Assembly (NCBI GenBank): GCA_965276715.1
Contig: OZ255622.1
Span: 3,472,001 to 3,536,000, forward strand
Direction: 5' to 3'
Length of the DNA stretch: 64,000 nt
From: CAXTPV01 sp965276715
Lineage (GTDB): Bacteria; Pseudomonadota; Alphaproteobacteria; Acetobacterales; Acetobacteraceae
Shown here: positions 43,105-50,414 of the stretch, in pieces
How the letters are laid out: the number at the start of each line of letters is the position of its first letter
Position numbering within the stretch: position 1 is the first letter of the stretch
The notes under the pieces: generated by a model
What the model was told of the DNA's origin: nothing
Databases searched by the model: none
What the model saw: the letters and a program-made list of their open reading frames with translations, nothing else
Translations under genes and position numbers: made by a program

Positions 43105-44544
43105 TCAGGCGTGATGCCCGCTTAGCTCCTCGCCGGCATCCGCCCGCAGCCGCGCGCACAGCACGGGCGCCACAGTCGCGGCGGCGCCGACGGTCGCCCA
43201 CGCGATGCTCAGCTCCACCAGCCCCGCATGGCCGACCCCGCGCCATGCGGCCGCGATCGCAAGCGCCGCCGCGGCCACGCAGATCCCCAGCGTCAGCGTC
43301 ACCTGCTGCATCGTCGCATAGAGGCTGGTCGCCGCACTCATCCTGGCCGCGGGCACGTCGGCATAGGCGATCGTGTTGTAGGCCGTGAACTGCAGCGATT
43401 GCAGGAACCCCCCGCAGAACAGCACCACCCAGATCACCCCATGGCCGATCCCCGGCCGAAAGCAGGCGCAGGCGAACGCGAAGGCGCTCGCGCCCGCGCC
43501 GTTCCAGATCATCGTCCGCCGATAGCCGAACCGCCGCAGCAGCCGGCGCGAGAACCCCCGCATCGACAGCGCCCCGGCCGACGTCAGGAACGTCGTCGCC
43601 CCCGATTGCGCGGCCGACATCCCGAGACCGACCTGCAGCATCAGCGGCAGCAGGAACGGCGTCGCACCCACCGCGATCCGGGTCGCCGCTCCCGCCACCA
43701 CCGACAGCCCGAAGGTCGGGATCCGCATCAGCGAGAAATCCAGGATCGGCCGCGCCGTCCGCCGCGCGTGCCAGCCATAGAGCGCCCCGCTCGCGACACC
43801 GACCGCCAGGATCCAGGCCGCCAGCGTCGCCGGAACCGAGCCCCGGCTCGCGAGCTCCAGCCCGAAGATCAGGCACGCGAGTGCCACCCCCGACAGCACC
43901 AGCCCCCGCACGTCGAACCGGTCCCGCCGCTCGGCCCGCAATTGCGGCACCAGCCAGGCCGCCAGCGCCAGGCCGGCCACGCCGATCGGCAGATTGATGT
44001 AGAAGATCCACCGCCAGCTCAGCGTGGTCACCAGGAACCCGCCCACCGGCGGCCCCAGCAGCGGACCGATCGTCGCCGGCACCAGCAGCCAGTTCATCGT
44101 CGCGATCAAGTCGCTCTTGGCCGTCGTCTGCAGCAGCACCAGCCGCCCGACCGGCACCATCATCGCCCCGCCCGCGCCCTGGATCAGCCGCGAGACCACC
44201 AGGAAGGCCAGGCTGTCGGCCTGCGCGCACAGCAGCGATCCGGCCGTGAACAGCGCGATCGCCGCACAGAACACCGTCCGCGACCCGAGCCGGTCCGCGA
44301 CCGCGCCGGACGCCGGGATGAACACCGCGAGGCTCACCAGATAGGAGGTCAGCGCCACGCTCATATGCAGCGCGTCGACCCCGAACGAATGCGCCATGCT
44401 CGGCAGCGCCGTCGACAGCACTGTCCCGTCGAGCTGCTCCATGAACATCGCCGACGCGATGATCAGCGGCACCGTCCGGCCGCGCCTGGCGGGTACTTGC
44501 GGCGTCTGCCCACGGATCGTCTCGTCGGTGATCGCATCGGGCAT
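43105..44544 (-). CDS. MFS drug exporter, DHA2 (EmrB/QacA) family
   Basis: 479 residues from ATG 44544 (MPDAITDETIRG). About 14 membrane helices. Motif A is VADRLGSRTVFCAAIALFTA, and the family motif C-like region is MNWLLVPATIGPLLGPPVGG. The motif D-like start reads FMEQLDGTVLSTALPSMAHS. It is a proton-coupled multidrug exporter of unknown substrate. There is no adjacent EmrA-type adaptor, so it probably exports only to the periplasm, where the MdtABC system encoded next door could act in series; this last point is inference. Confidence 0.88.
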   Translation of the reverse strand: MPDAITDETIRGQTPQVPARRGRTVPLIIASAMFMEQLDGTVLSTALPSMAHSFGVDALHMSVALTSYLVSLAVFIPASGAVADRLGSRTVFCAAIALFTAGSLLCAQADSLAFLVVSRLIQGAGGAMMVPVGRLVLLQTTAKSDLIATMNWLLVPATIGPLLGPPVGGFLVTTLSWRWIFYINLPIGVAGLALAAWLVPQLRAERRDRFDVRGLVLSGVALACLIFGLELASRGSVPATLAAWILAVGVASGALYGWHARRTARPILDFSLMRIPTFGLSVVAGAATRIAVGATPFLLPLMLQVGLGMSAAQSGATTFLTSAGALSMRGFSRRLLRRFGYRRTMIWNGAGASAFAFACACFRPGIGHGVIWVVLFCGGFLQSLQFTAYNTIAYADVPAARMSAATSLYATMQQVTLTLGICVAAAALAIAAAWRGVGHAGLVELSIAWATVGAAATVAPVLCARLRADAGEELSGHHA

Positions 44545-44591
44545 GCTGCAAAACACCCCCGAACAGCGCGGCCGCGCAAGGCACAAAAGCA

Positions 44592-44615
44592 CCGGGGGCC
44601 GAGGCCGGCCCCCGG
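44592..44615. repeat. Single-hairpin GC-rich repeat
   Basis: CCGGGGGCCG (44592-44601), loop AGGC, CGGCCCCCGG (44606-44615), followed by ACCTCCGGC. It is almost identical, including flanks, to the copy at 47561. It lies between the MFS gene start and the esterase gene stop. Confidence 0.8.
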
Positions 44616-44628
44616 ACCTCCGGCTTGT

Positions 44629-45681
44629 CTATTGCCCCAGATGATCGGTGAAGAAGTCGCCGATCTCGGTGAACGCCTCCTTCGCCTCGGGCACCCGGTC
44701 GTCGAACTGGTATTGGGCGTGGCTCTCGCCCTCGAACACTTCCAGGTCCGCCGGCACCCCCGCACGGCGCAGCTTGCGGTGGACGCGCACCGTGTTGCTC
44801 AGCAGCAGATCGCGCGTGCCCGTCGTCAGGATCGTCGGCGGAAAGCCGTGCATGTCGCCATACACCGGCGACAGCAGCGGATCGGCCAGGTCATGCCCCT
44901 GGGCATATACCTTGGTCGCCGCGTCGCAGAACCCGTCGCGCGATACCAGCACGTTGTCCACCTTCTCGTTGGTGTAGAACGTGTCGCCCGTCTTCGTGAC
45001 ATCCGACATCGGCGTTCCCGGCGCGATCGCGCCCGGCATCGGCAGGCCGAGCTGGCGCGCACGCAACACCATCTCGAGCGTCAGCGCGCCACCCGCCGAG
45101 GTGCCGAAGAACGCGACATCCTTCGGCTTCGTGGTCTTCAGCACGTTCTTGTAGACAGTGATCGCGTCGTCGAGGGCGGCCGGGAAATACGCCTCCGGCG
45201 GCATCCGGTAGTCCACCGCAATGACCTTGTAGTGCGCGAACCCCGCCATCATGATCGCTTCCGTCGTCCCCGACTCGCCCGGGAACAGCACGTAGCAACC
45301 ACCATGCACATGGATCAGGACCTTGTCCTGGTTCGCGGCGGGAATGAAGTCCGGCGTGATCACATACGCCCGCACCCCGTCGATCGTCGTGGGCGCGCTC
45401 TTGACCTGCAGCCGCGCCAGCATCGCCGGGATTGTCGGCACCACGGTCGCCGCCTGCGCGTCGGCGGCCTTGCGCCACTCCTCCCCCGTCGACCACAGAT
45501 CGTTCCATTTCGGGTTGAGCGGCTTGGCGATGAACGCCTGCATGCCGGGACTGATGTCGGCCGTCGGCGCCGGCAGGTCCTTGGCCGGCACGTCGAGCGG
45601 TCCCGCATGGGCGCCGCTCGTGCCCATGATCAGGGTGGCGATCAGCGGCATGGCCGCCAGGCGGCAAGAACCGGATTGCAT
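44629..45681 (-). CDS. Secreted alpha/beta hydrolase, hormone-sensitive-lipase type
   Basis: 350 residues. The N-terminal signal peptide is CRLAAMPLIATLIMGTSGAH with cleavage near AHA-GP. The oxyanion motif is VHGGCYVLFPGESG (HGG), the nucleophile FFGTSAGGALTLEM (GTSAG), the acid TTGTRDLLLSNT and the histidine FEGESHAQYQF. This is the HSL/bHSL (family IV) esterase pattern, acting on short acyl esters. It is predicted to be periplasmic or secreted. GGGAGGACAATTCG precedes the ATG, a good Shine-Dalgarno. The substrate is unknown. Confidence 0.88.
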   Translation of the reverse strand: MQSGSCRLAAMPLIATLIMGTSGAHAGPLDVPAKDLPAPTADISPGMQAFIAKPLNPKWNDLWSTGEEWRKAADAQAATVVPTIPAMLARLQVKSAPTTIDGVRAYVITPDFIPAANQDKVLIHVHGGCYVLFPGESGTTEAIMMAGFAHYKVIAVDYRMPPEAYFPAALDDAITVYKNVLKTTKPKDVAFFGTSAGGALTLEMVLRARQLGLPMPGAIAPGTPMSDVTKTGDTFYTNEKVDNVLVSRDGFCDAATKVYAQGHDLADPLLSPVYGDMHGFPPTILTTGTRDLLLSNTVRVHRKLRRAGVPADLEVFEGESHAQYQFDDRVPEAKEAFTEIGDFFTDHLGQ

Positions 45682-45820
45682 CGAATTGTCCTCCCGTTGT
45701 TTTTCATCCGCGCAAATCGTCGCGAAGATAGCGCTACCATCCTAGGCGCGGCCGCGACGGAAGGGCAACGGTCCCGCGGACCGCTTGCATGCAGCCGTCC
45801 GTGAGGGTTCAAGCTTGCGC

Positions 45821-46441
45821 ATGCCTGACTTCACCATCGAGTCGGCCCATGGCGGGCTGGTCGCCGGGATCGACGAGGCCGGCCGCGGACCACTCGCGGG
45901 ACCGGTGGTCGCGGCCGCGATCATCTTCCCCGCCGGCGTCCCGGCCCCACTCGCCGCCCTCCTCGACGACAGCAAGCAGCTCGACCCCGTCCAACGCGCC
46001 ACCGCCTACACGGCACTCTTCGCCTCGGGTGCGGCCATCGTCGGCGTCGGCGCCGCCTCGGTCGCCGAGATCGGCCGCATCAACATCCTGCGCGCCACCT
46101 TGCTCGCGATGGCGCGCGCCACAGCCCGCCTGCGAACCGTCCCCGACCTCGCCCTCGTCGACGGCAACATCCCGCCCACGCTTGCCTGCCCGGTCCGCTG
46201 CGTGATCGGCGGCGACGGCCTCTCCCTCTCCATCGCCGCCGCCTCCATCGTCGCCAAGGTCACCCGCGATCGCGCCATGGCGCGCCTTGCCGTGCGCTGC
46301 CCCGGCTATGGCTGGGACACCAACGCCGGCTACGCGACCCCGCCGCATCGCGCCGCCCTGCGCGCGCTTGGCGCCACCCGCCACCACCGCCCCACCTTCG
46401 GGACCGTTCGTCAGCTCGCACTCGAGCTCTGTTCCGCCTGA
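45821..46441 (+). CDS. rnhB: Ribonuclease HII
   Basis: 206 residues from ATG 45821. It removes RNA from RNA-DNA hybrids and misincorporated ribonucleotides. The active-site motifs are VAGIDEAGRGPLAGPVVAAA (first DE), DDSKQLDPVQRATAY, PDLALVDGN (second D) and AKVTRDRAMARLAVR. The HTNAGYATPPHR-like ending GWDTNAGYATPPHRAALRAL is typical. It precedes the ccrM-like gene by 15 bases, a common alphaproteobacterial pairing. Confidence 0.95.
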   Translation: MPDFTIESAHGGLVAGIDEAGRGPLAGPVVAAAIIFPAGVPAPLAALLDDSKQLDPVQRATAYTALFASGAAIVGVGAASVAEIGRINILRATLLAMARATARLRTVPDLALVDGNIPPTLACPVRCVIGGDGLSLSIAAASIVAKVTRDRAMARLAVRCPGYGWDTNAGYATPPHRAALRALGATRHHRPTFGTVRQLALELCSA

Positions 46442-46456
46442 CATGCCCGGCCTGCC

Positions 46457-47542
46457 GTGAAGGACGATCTCGACCAGGGCATCGACCTGCCGCTCGACCA
46501 GATCCTGCTTGGCGACTGCGTGCACCACATGCGCATGCTGCCCGCGAATTCGATCAACTGCATCTTCGCCGACCCGCCCTACAATCTCCAGCTTCGCGGC
46601 GAGCTCCGCCGTCCCGACGACAGCCTCGTCGACGGCGTCGACGACGATTGGGACTGGTTCGACGATTTCGAGACCTACGACCGCTTCACCCGCGAATGGC
46701 TCACCGAGGCCCACCGCCTGCTCCGCAAGGACGGCACCATCTGGGTCATCGGCTCCTACCACAACATCTTTCGCATCGGCGCCATTCTCCAGGAACTCGG
46801 TTTCTGGATCCTCAACGACGTCATCTGGCGCAAATCCAACCCGATGCCCAATTTCCGCGGCCGCCGCTTCACCAACGCCCACGAGACCCTGATCTGGGCC
46901 GCTCGCGGCCGCACCGCCCGCTACCGCTTCAACTACCAGGCGATGAAGTCGCTCAACGACGACCTGCAGATGCGCAGCGACTGGCTGCTCCCGCTCTGCA
47001 CCGGTCCCGAACGCCTGCGCAACGCCCACGGCCTCAAGCTCCATCCGACCCAGAAACCCGAGGCCCTGCTCCACCGCGTCCTGCTCGCCAGCACCGAGGC
47101 CGAGGACGTCGTGCTCGACCCGTTCCTCGGCACCGGCACCACCGCCGTCGTCGCCAAGCGCCTGCACCGAAGCTGGATCGGCATCGAACGCCATCCCGCC
47201 TATGTCGAAGCCGCCCTCGTCCGCATCCGCGACCAGCGCCGCGTGCCCAGCGCCGGCATCGCCACCACCCCCACCCGGCGCGACGCCAAGCGCATACCGT
47301 TCGGCCGCCTCGTCGAAGCCGGCCTGATCACCCCCGGCACCATCCTCACCGACCGCAACCGGCGCGTCTGCGCCACCGTCGCCGCCGACGGCAGCCTCGT
47401 CGCCGGCGCCACCCGCGGCTCCATCCACCAGGTCGGCGCCGCGCTGCAGAACGTCCCCTCCTGCAACGGCTGGACCTTCTGGCACCTCGAGCGGGCAGGG
47501 GTGCTCACCCCGATCGACGCACTACGTGAGGGTATGGCCTGA
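46457..47542 (+). CDS. ccrM: Adenine-N6 DNA methyltransferase, CcrM type (GANTC)
   Basis: 361 residues, like Caulobacter CcrM (358), from a GTG at 46457. It is a beta-class enzyme: catalytic motif IV first, IFADPPYNLQLRGELRRPD (DPPY), and the SAM-binding motif I late, VVLDPFLGTGTTAVVAKRL. The target-recognition region includes DWFDDFETYDRFTREWL and NPMPNFRGRRFTNAHETLIW. The C-terminal domain beyond residue 270 (FGRLVEAGLITPGTIL) is the CcrM-specific DNA-binding extension. It maintains cell-cycle-regulated GANTC methylation in related bacteria. The GANTC specificity is inferred by family. Confidence 0.92.
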   Translation: MKDDLDQGIDLPLDQILLGDCVHHMRMLPANSINCIFADPPYNLQLRGELRRPDDSLVDGVDDDWDWFDDFETYDRFTREWLTEAHRLLRKDGTIWVIGSYHNIFRIGAILQELGFWILNDVIWRKSNPMPNFRGRRFTNAHETLIWAARGRTARYRFNYQAMKSLNDDLQMRSDWLLPLCTGPERLRNAHGLKLHPTQKPEALLHRVLLASTEAEDVVLDPFLGTGTTAVVAKRLHRSWIGIERHPAYVEAALVRIRDQRRVPSAGIATTPTRRDAKRIPFGRLVEAGLITPGTILTDRNRRVCATVAADGSLVAGATRGSIHQVGAALQNVPSCNGWTFWHLERAGVLTPIDALREGMA

Positions 47543-47560
47543 CCGCGACAGGCGAAGAAC

Positions 47561-47584
47561 CCGGGGGCCGAGGCCGGCCCCCGG
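47561..47584. repeat. Single-hairpin GC-rich repeat
   Basis: CCGGGGGCCG (47561-47570), loop AGGC, CGGCCCCCGG (47575-47584), then ACCCCCGGC. Same core and flanks as the copy at 44592. It lies just after ccrM. Confidence 0.8.
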
Positions 47585-47613
47585 ACCCCCGGCAACCATT
47601 CAGGAGGCCTACC

Positions 47614-48660
47614 ATGCAACAGGACCTTGCGAGCCATCGGCTTCCGACGACGCTTGTGGCCGATCCTGCCGACCTGCCGTTCGTCACCGATCCAGGCGAG
47701 CGTCGCGGCGACATGCTCTACCGCCGCTTCGGCCGCACCGACGAGATGATCTCGCTCATCGGCATGGGCGGTTTCCATCTCGGCAAGAAATCCGTCACCG
47801 ACGCCGAGGCGACCCGCCTCGTCCATCAGGGCGTCGATCGCGGCATCAACTTCATCGACAATTGCTGGGACTACAACGAGGGCAAGTCCGAGATGCGCGT
47901 CGGCGTCGCTCTCGACCAGGGCGGCTACCGCGACCGCGTCTTCCTGATGACCAAGATCGACGGACGCTCCAGGCAGGAGGCCGCCCGCCAGATCGACACC
48001 TCGCTGCAGCGCATGCGCACCGACCGGATCGACCTCGTCCAGCACCACGAGATCCTGCGCTACGACGATCCCGACCGCATCTTCGCCGAGGGTGGCGCGA
48101 TGGAGGCCTTCCTCGACGCCAGGCAGGCCGGCAAGCTCCGCCATATCGGCTTCACCGGCCACAAGGATCCGCGCATCCATCTGCAGATGCTCGCCGTCGC
48201 CGCCGAGCGCGGCTTCCATTTCGATGCCGTGCAGATGCCGCTCAACGTCATGGACGCCCATTTCCGCAGCTTCGCCCACCTCGTGCTGCCCTACCTCGTC
48301 GAACACGGCATCGCCGTCCTCGCGATGAAGACCTTCGCCGACAGCGTGATTCTGAAAAGCGGCGCACCGATCCGGCCCGTCGAATATCTCCACTACAGCC
48401 TCAATCTGCCGGCCTCCGTCGTCATCACCGGCATGGAGAACCAGCGCGATCTCGACCAGGCCTACGAGGCGATCCGGACCTTCCAGCCGATGGACAAGAC
48501 CGAGGTCGCCGAGCTGCTCGAGCGCAGCCGGCCGCATGCGACGGTGGGGAAATACGAGCTGTTCAAGACCAGCGCCACCTTCGACGGCACCGCCAAGAAC
48601 GCAGCCTGGCTCGGCGACGATGTCGAAGAGGTCAACAACCTCGCACCCGTCATGCAATGA
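47614..48660 (+). CDS. Aldo/keto reductase
   Basis: 348 residues; a full AGGAGG Shine-Dalgarno precedes the ATG. A (beta/alpha)8 NADPH-dependent carbonyl reductase. The tetrad is in place: INFIDNCWDYNEGKSEMRVG (Asp and Tyr), FLMTKIDGRS (Lys) and DLVQHHEILRYDD (His). A leader of about 35 residues (LASHRLPTTLVADPADLPFV) precedes the first strand FGRTDEMISLIGMGGFHLG. The substrate is unknown. The stop is two bases before the GNAT start. Confidence 0.85.
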   Translation: MQQDLASHRLPTTLVADPADLPFVTDPGERRGDMLYRRFGRTDEMISLIGMGGFHLGKKSVTDAEATRLVHQGVDRGINFIDNCWDYNEGKSEMRVGVALDQGGYRDRVFLMTKIDGRSRQEAARQIDTSLQRMRTDRIDLVQHHEILRYDDPDRIFAEGGAMEAFLDARQAGKLRHIGFTGHKDPRIHLQMLAVAAERGFHFDAVQMPLNVMDAHFRSFAHLVLPYLVEHGIAVLAMKTFADSVILKSGAPIRPVEYLHYSLNLPASVVITGMENQRDLDQAYEAIRTFQPMDKTEVAELLERSRPHATVGKYELFKTSATFDGTAKNAAWLGDDVEEVNNLAPVMQ

Positions 48661-48661
48661 A

Positions 48662-49213
48662 TTGGAACTGATCCCCTTCACCGAGGACCATTTCGCCGAA
48701 CTCGCATCCTGGTTCGCCAGCGAGCGCGAGGTGGTCCTCTGGGTCGGTCCGGCCACGACCCATCCCGTCGACGCCAGGCAGCTCGCATCCTTCCTGGCCG
48801 AAGGCCGATCGACGCCGCCGCAACGAAGCTGCTGGATGGCAGCCCAAGGCGACGATCTCGTCGGCCACGCTCACCTCCGCTACGACTGGCGCAACGGCAA
48901 CGCCACGATCAGCGGCGTGGCCATCGCACCCCGCCACCGACGCCGCGGCCACGCCGCTCCGATGCTGGACCTCGTCATCGCCAAAGCCTTCGCCGATCCC
49001 AGGATCGAGCGCCTCGACCTCAACGTCTTCACGATCAACGCGATAGCGATCCGCCTCTACGAACGTCTGGGCTTCGTCCGCGAAGGCGTCCAGCGCTCCT
49101 GCGTCCGTGTCGGCGCCGAACGCTGGGACCGCCTGACCATGAGCATCCTGCGCTCCGAATGCGGGGTTCCACCCCGCACCCCGCCAGGGGCCGGGCCCCT
49201 GGACCGCCGATAA
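48662..49213 (+). CDS. GNAT-family N-acetyltransferase
   Basis: 183 residues from TTG 48662 (MELIPFTEDHFAELASWF), following the reductase stop directly. Acetyl-CoA-binding motif A is GVAIAPRHRRRGHAAPMLDL, a slight variant of R/Q-x-x-G-x-A (RRGHA). The C-terminal part NAIAIRLYERLGFVREGVQR is typical of RimJ/RimL-like enzymes. The last 18 residues (GVPPRTPPGAGPLDRR) are encoded by a two-hairpin intergenic repeat, so the native end was probably near SILRSE. The segment GAERWDRLTMSILRS is duplicated at 50303. Confidence 0.8.
   Translation: MELIPFTEDHFAELASWFASEREVVLWVGPATTHPVDARQLASFLAEGRSTPPQRSCWMAAQGDDLVGHAHLRYDWRNGNATISGVAIAPRHRRRGHAAPMLDLVIAKAFADPRIERLDLNVFTINAIAIRLYERLGFVREGVQRSCVRVGAERWDRLTMSILRSECGVPPRTPPGAGPLDRR
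49161..49202 (+). repeat. Two-hairpin GC-rich repeat at the end of the GNAT gene
   Basis: First hairpin: GCGGGGT (49161-49167) with ACCCCGC (49171-49177). Second: CCAGGGG (49184-49190) with CCCCTGG (49196-49202). It is read as coding sequence in the GNAT frame. The partner copy after the duplicated GNAT end is at 50369. Confidence 0.8.
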
Positions 49214-49247
49214 TTACAGTGCCCATGTCTGGCGGCGCTGGGGCTGC

Positions 49248-49288
49248 TCGGCATCAAGGACCTAGTCCCCGCCCTGATCCCGGTCGGC
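49248..49288 (-). pseudogene. 3'-end fragment of the mmsA-like gene
   Basis: 33 of 41 bases match the 3' end of the intact dehydrogenase gene (50426-50466) with no gaps and in the same orientation. The minus-strand peptide reads LPTGIRAGTRSLMPS against WPTGIRAGAEFVMPT in the enzyme. No more of the gene is present here. Confidence 0.65.
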
Positions 49289-49334
49289 AACACGACGCCT
49301 ACGCTGGAAGACAAGGCCGGGAGACCGAGTTTGA

Positions 49335-49604
49335 CTAGAAGAGCATCATCAGCACGATCCACTTGGCGACCAATAGAAGCGCGCCTATTCCAAAGATAAG
49401 CCAGAAATCGTCTTGCCTGTAGAAAGGTGCTTTGTCGTTAGGATCGGCATGCCATCGTTTTCGTAATCCATAACCGACAACGCAAAGCAGCCCGAGCTCT
49501 GCGCCGTTGCCCCACCGGACATACACCCAGAAAGTGGGGACGAGAGCTACAAGGAGGACGAGAAACCCAAAGCGCTCAATTGCACTGCCGACCGCGCCGC
49601 TCAT
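49335..49604 (-). CDS. Small membrane protein, cargo gene 2
   Basis: 89 residues with two predicted membrane helices: FGFLVLLVALVPTFWVYVRW, and IFGIGALLLVAKWIVLMMLF at the C-terminus. A middle segment ELGLLCVVGYGLRKRW may be a third. No family recognised. Its ATG overlaps the stop of the upstream 213-residue gene by 4 bases, so the two are made together. The gene is richer in A and T than its surroundings. A partner or immunity role for its neighbour is possible but unproven. Confidence 0.6.
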   Translation of the reverse strand: MSGAVGSAIERFGFLVLLVALVPTFWVYVRWGNGAELGLLCVVGYGLRKRWHADPNDKAPFYRQDDFWLIFGIGALLLVAKWIVLMMLF

Positions 49605-50242
49605 CGAAGCTGGCGCCTTCTCCAGTCTAGTTCATACCGGCGCCATCGTCTCGACTTTGTCGCCGCATCCCAGGCGTCCCCGGGAATGAGATGAGTGACG
49701 ATCGAGCCCGTGACATTCCCGGCGGCCACTTGCGCAAAGCGGGGAGCGAGTTTTCCGCCAACCGTCGCGCCGGCAGCGGCTTCCGGGAACATCGCTACGG
49801 CTCCGGCACCAACGATGACGCCGAGCACGTAGCCGACTATGTCTTGAGCGAGAGCCTGATAAAAACTCGGGGGATGGTAGATCCCCTCGATATCATTGAT
49901 TTCATCGCCAAAGTTTTGCTTCGCATAGAAGGCAATCTCTTTCTCCGACAGACAGAAAGGGTAATCTTGCGGACTGTTTTCAATCGCCATCATCAGGCCG
50001 AGAAACCAAGCTGCTATAGAGGCAGAGCCAGGTTTTGAAGAATAGAACTGAAGATTATTCGTTATCTCTTGTCCAACCCTGGGATCGAACCTGTAGAAGC
50101 AGAGCCCGACGAGGCATTTTGCTGCTCGTTCCGGTTCGGGCACGGAGCCAAACAGCGCGGCGTTGCCGTTAGCCTCCTGAAGCTGGAGAGCCACGGCATC
50201 CTGTCGCAGCCAGCGAGGTTGTAGCAGCGAGGGCGGCATCAA
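49601..50242 (-). CDS. Hypothetical protein with C-terminal glycine/alanine-rich hydrophobic segment, cargo gene 1
   Basis: 213 residues from one of two adjacent ATGs. The first 130 residues are soluble with no motif I recognise (FYRFDPRVGQEITNNLQFYS, then EKEIAFYAKQNFGDEINDIE). Residues about 132-160 are hydrophobic and glycine-rich (DIVGYVLGVIVGAGAVAMF, PEAAAGATVGGKLAPRF). The last 25 residues are very basic (SRRWRRYELDWRRRQLR). The layout is compatible with a membrane-inserting or translocated protein. It lies between two copies of the GNAT/mmsA gene junction and is less GC-rich than either. Confidence 0.6.
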   Translation of the reverse strand: MMPPSLLQPRWLRQDAVALQLQEANGNAALFGSVPEPERAAKCLVGLCFYRFDPRVGQEITNNLQFYSSKPGSASIAAWFLGLMMAIENSPQDYPFCLSEKEIAFYAKQNFGDEINDIEGIYHPPSFYQALAQDIVGYVLGVIVGAGAVAMFPEAAAGATVGGKLAPRFAQVAAGNVTGSIVTHLIPGDAWDAATKSRRWRRYELDWRRRQLR

Positions 50243-50302
50243 GCGTCATCCTTCCTCGTGGATGGGCGGCATTATAGCCGAATGCGCTGCCGTGTATCCA
50301 TC

Positions 50303-50347
50303 GGCGCCGAACGCTGGGACCGCCTTACGATAAGCATCCTGCGCTCC
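50303..50347 (+). pseudogene. Duplicated 3' end of the GNAT gene
   Basis: 42 of 45 bases match the GNAT gene at 49112-49156, coding for GAERWDRLTISILRS against GAERWDRLTMSILRS. Similarity extends weakly upstream to about 50282. There is no start or acetyl-CoA motif. It is followed by its own two-hairpin repeat and the intact mmsA-like gene. Confidence 0.8.
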
Positions 50348-50368
50348 GACTGGCGACGTGAAGCGGGT

Positions 50369-50412
50369 CTGGGCGCGCTGCGCCCAGCGGGGTCCAGGGG
50401 CAGCGCCCCTGG
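50369..50412 (+). repeat. Two-hairpin GC-rich repeat before the mmsA-like gene
   Basis: First hairpin: CTGGGCGC (50369-50376) with GCGCCCAG (50380-50387). Second: CCAGGGGC (50394-50401) with GCCCCTGG (50405-50412). It may terminate the minus-strand dehydrogenase pair, whose stop is at 50415. Confidence 0.8.
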
Positions 50413-50414
50413 CC

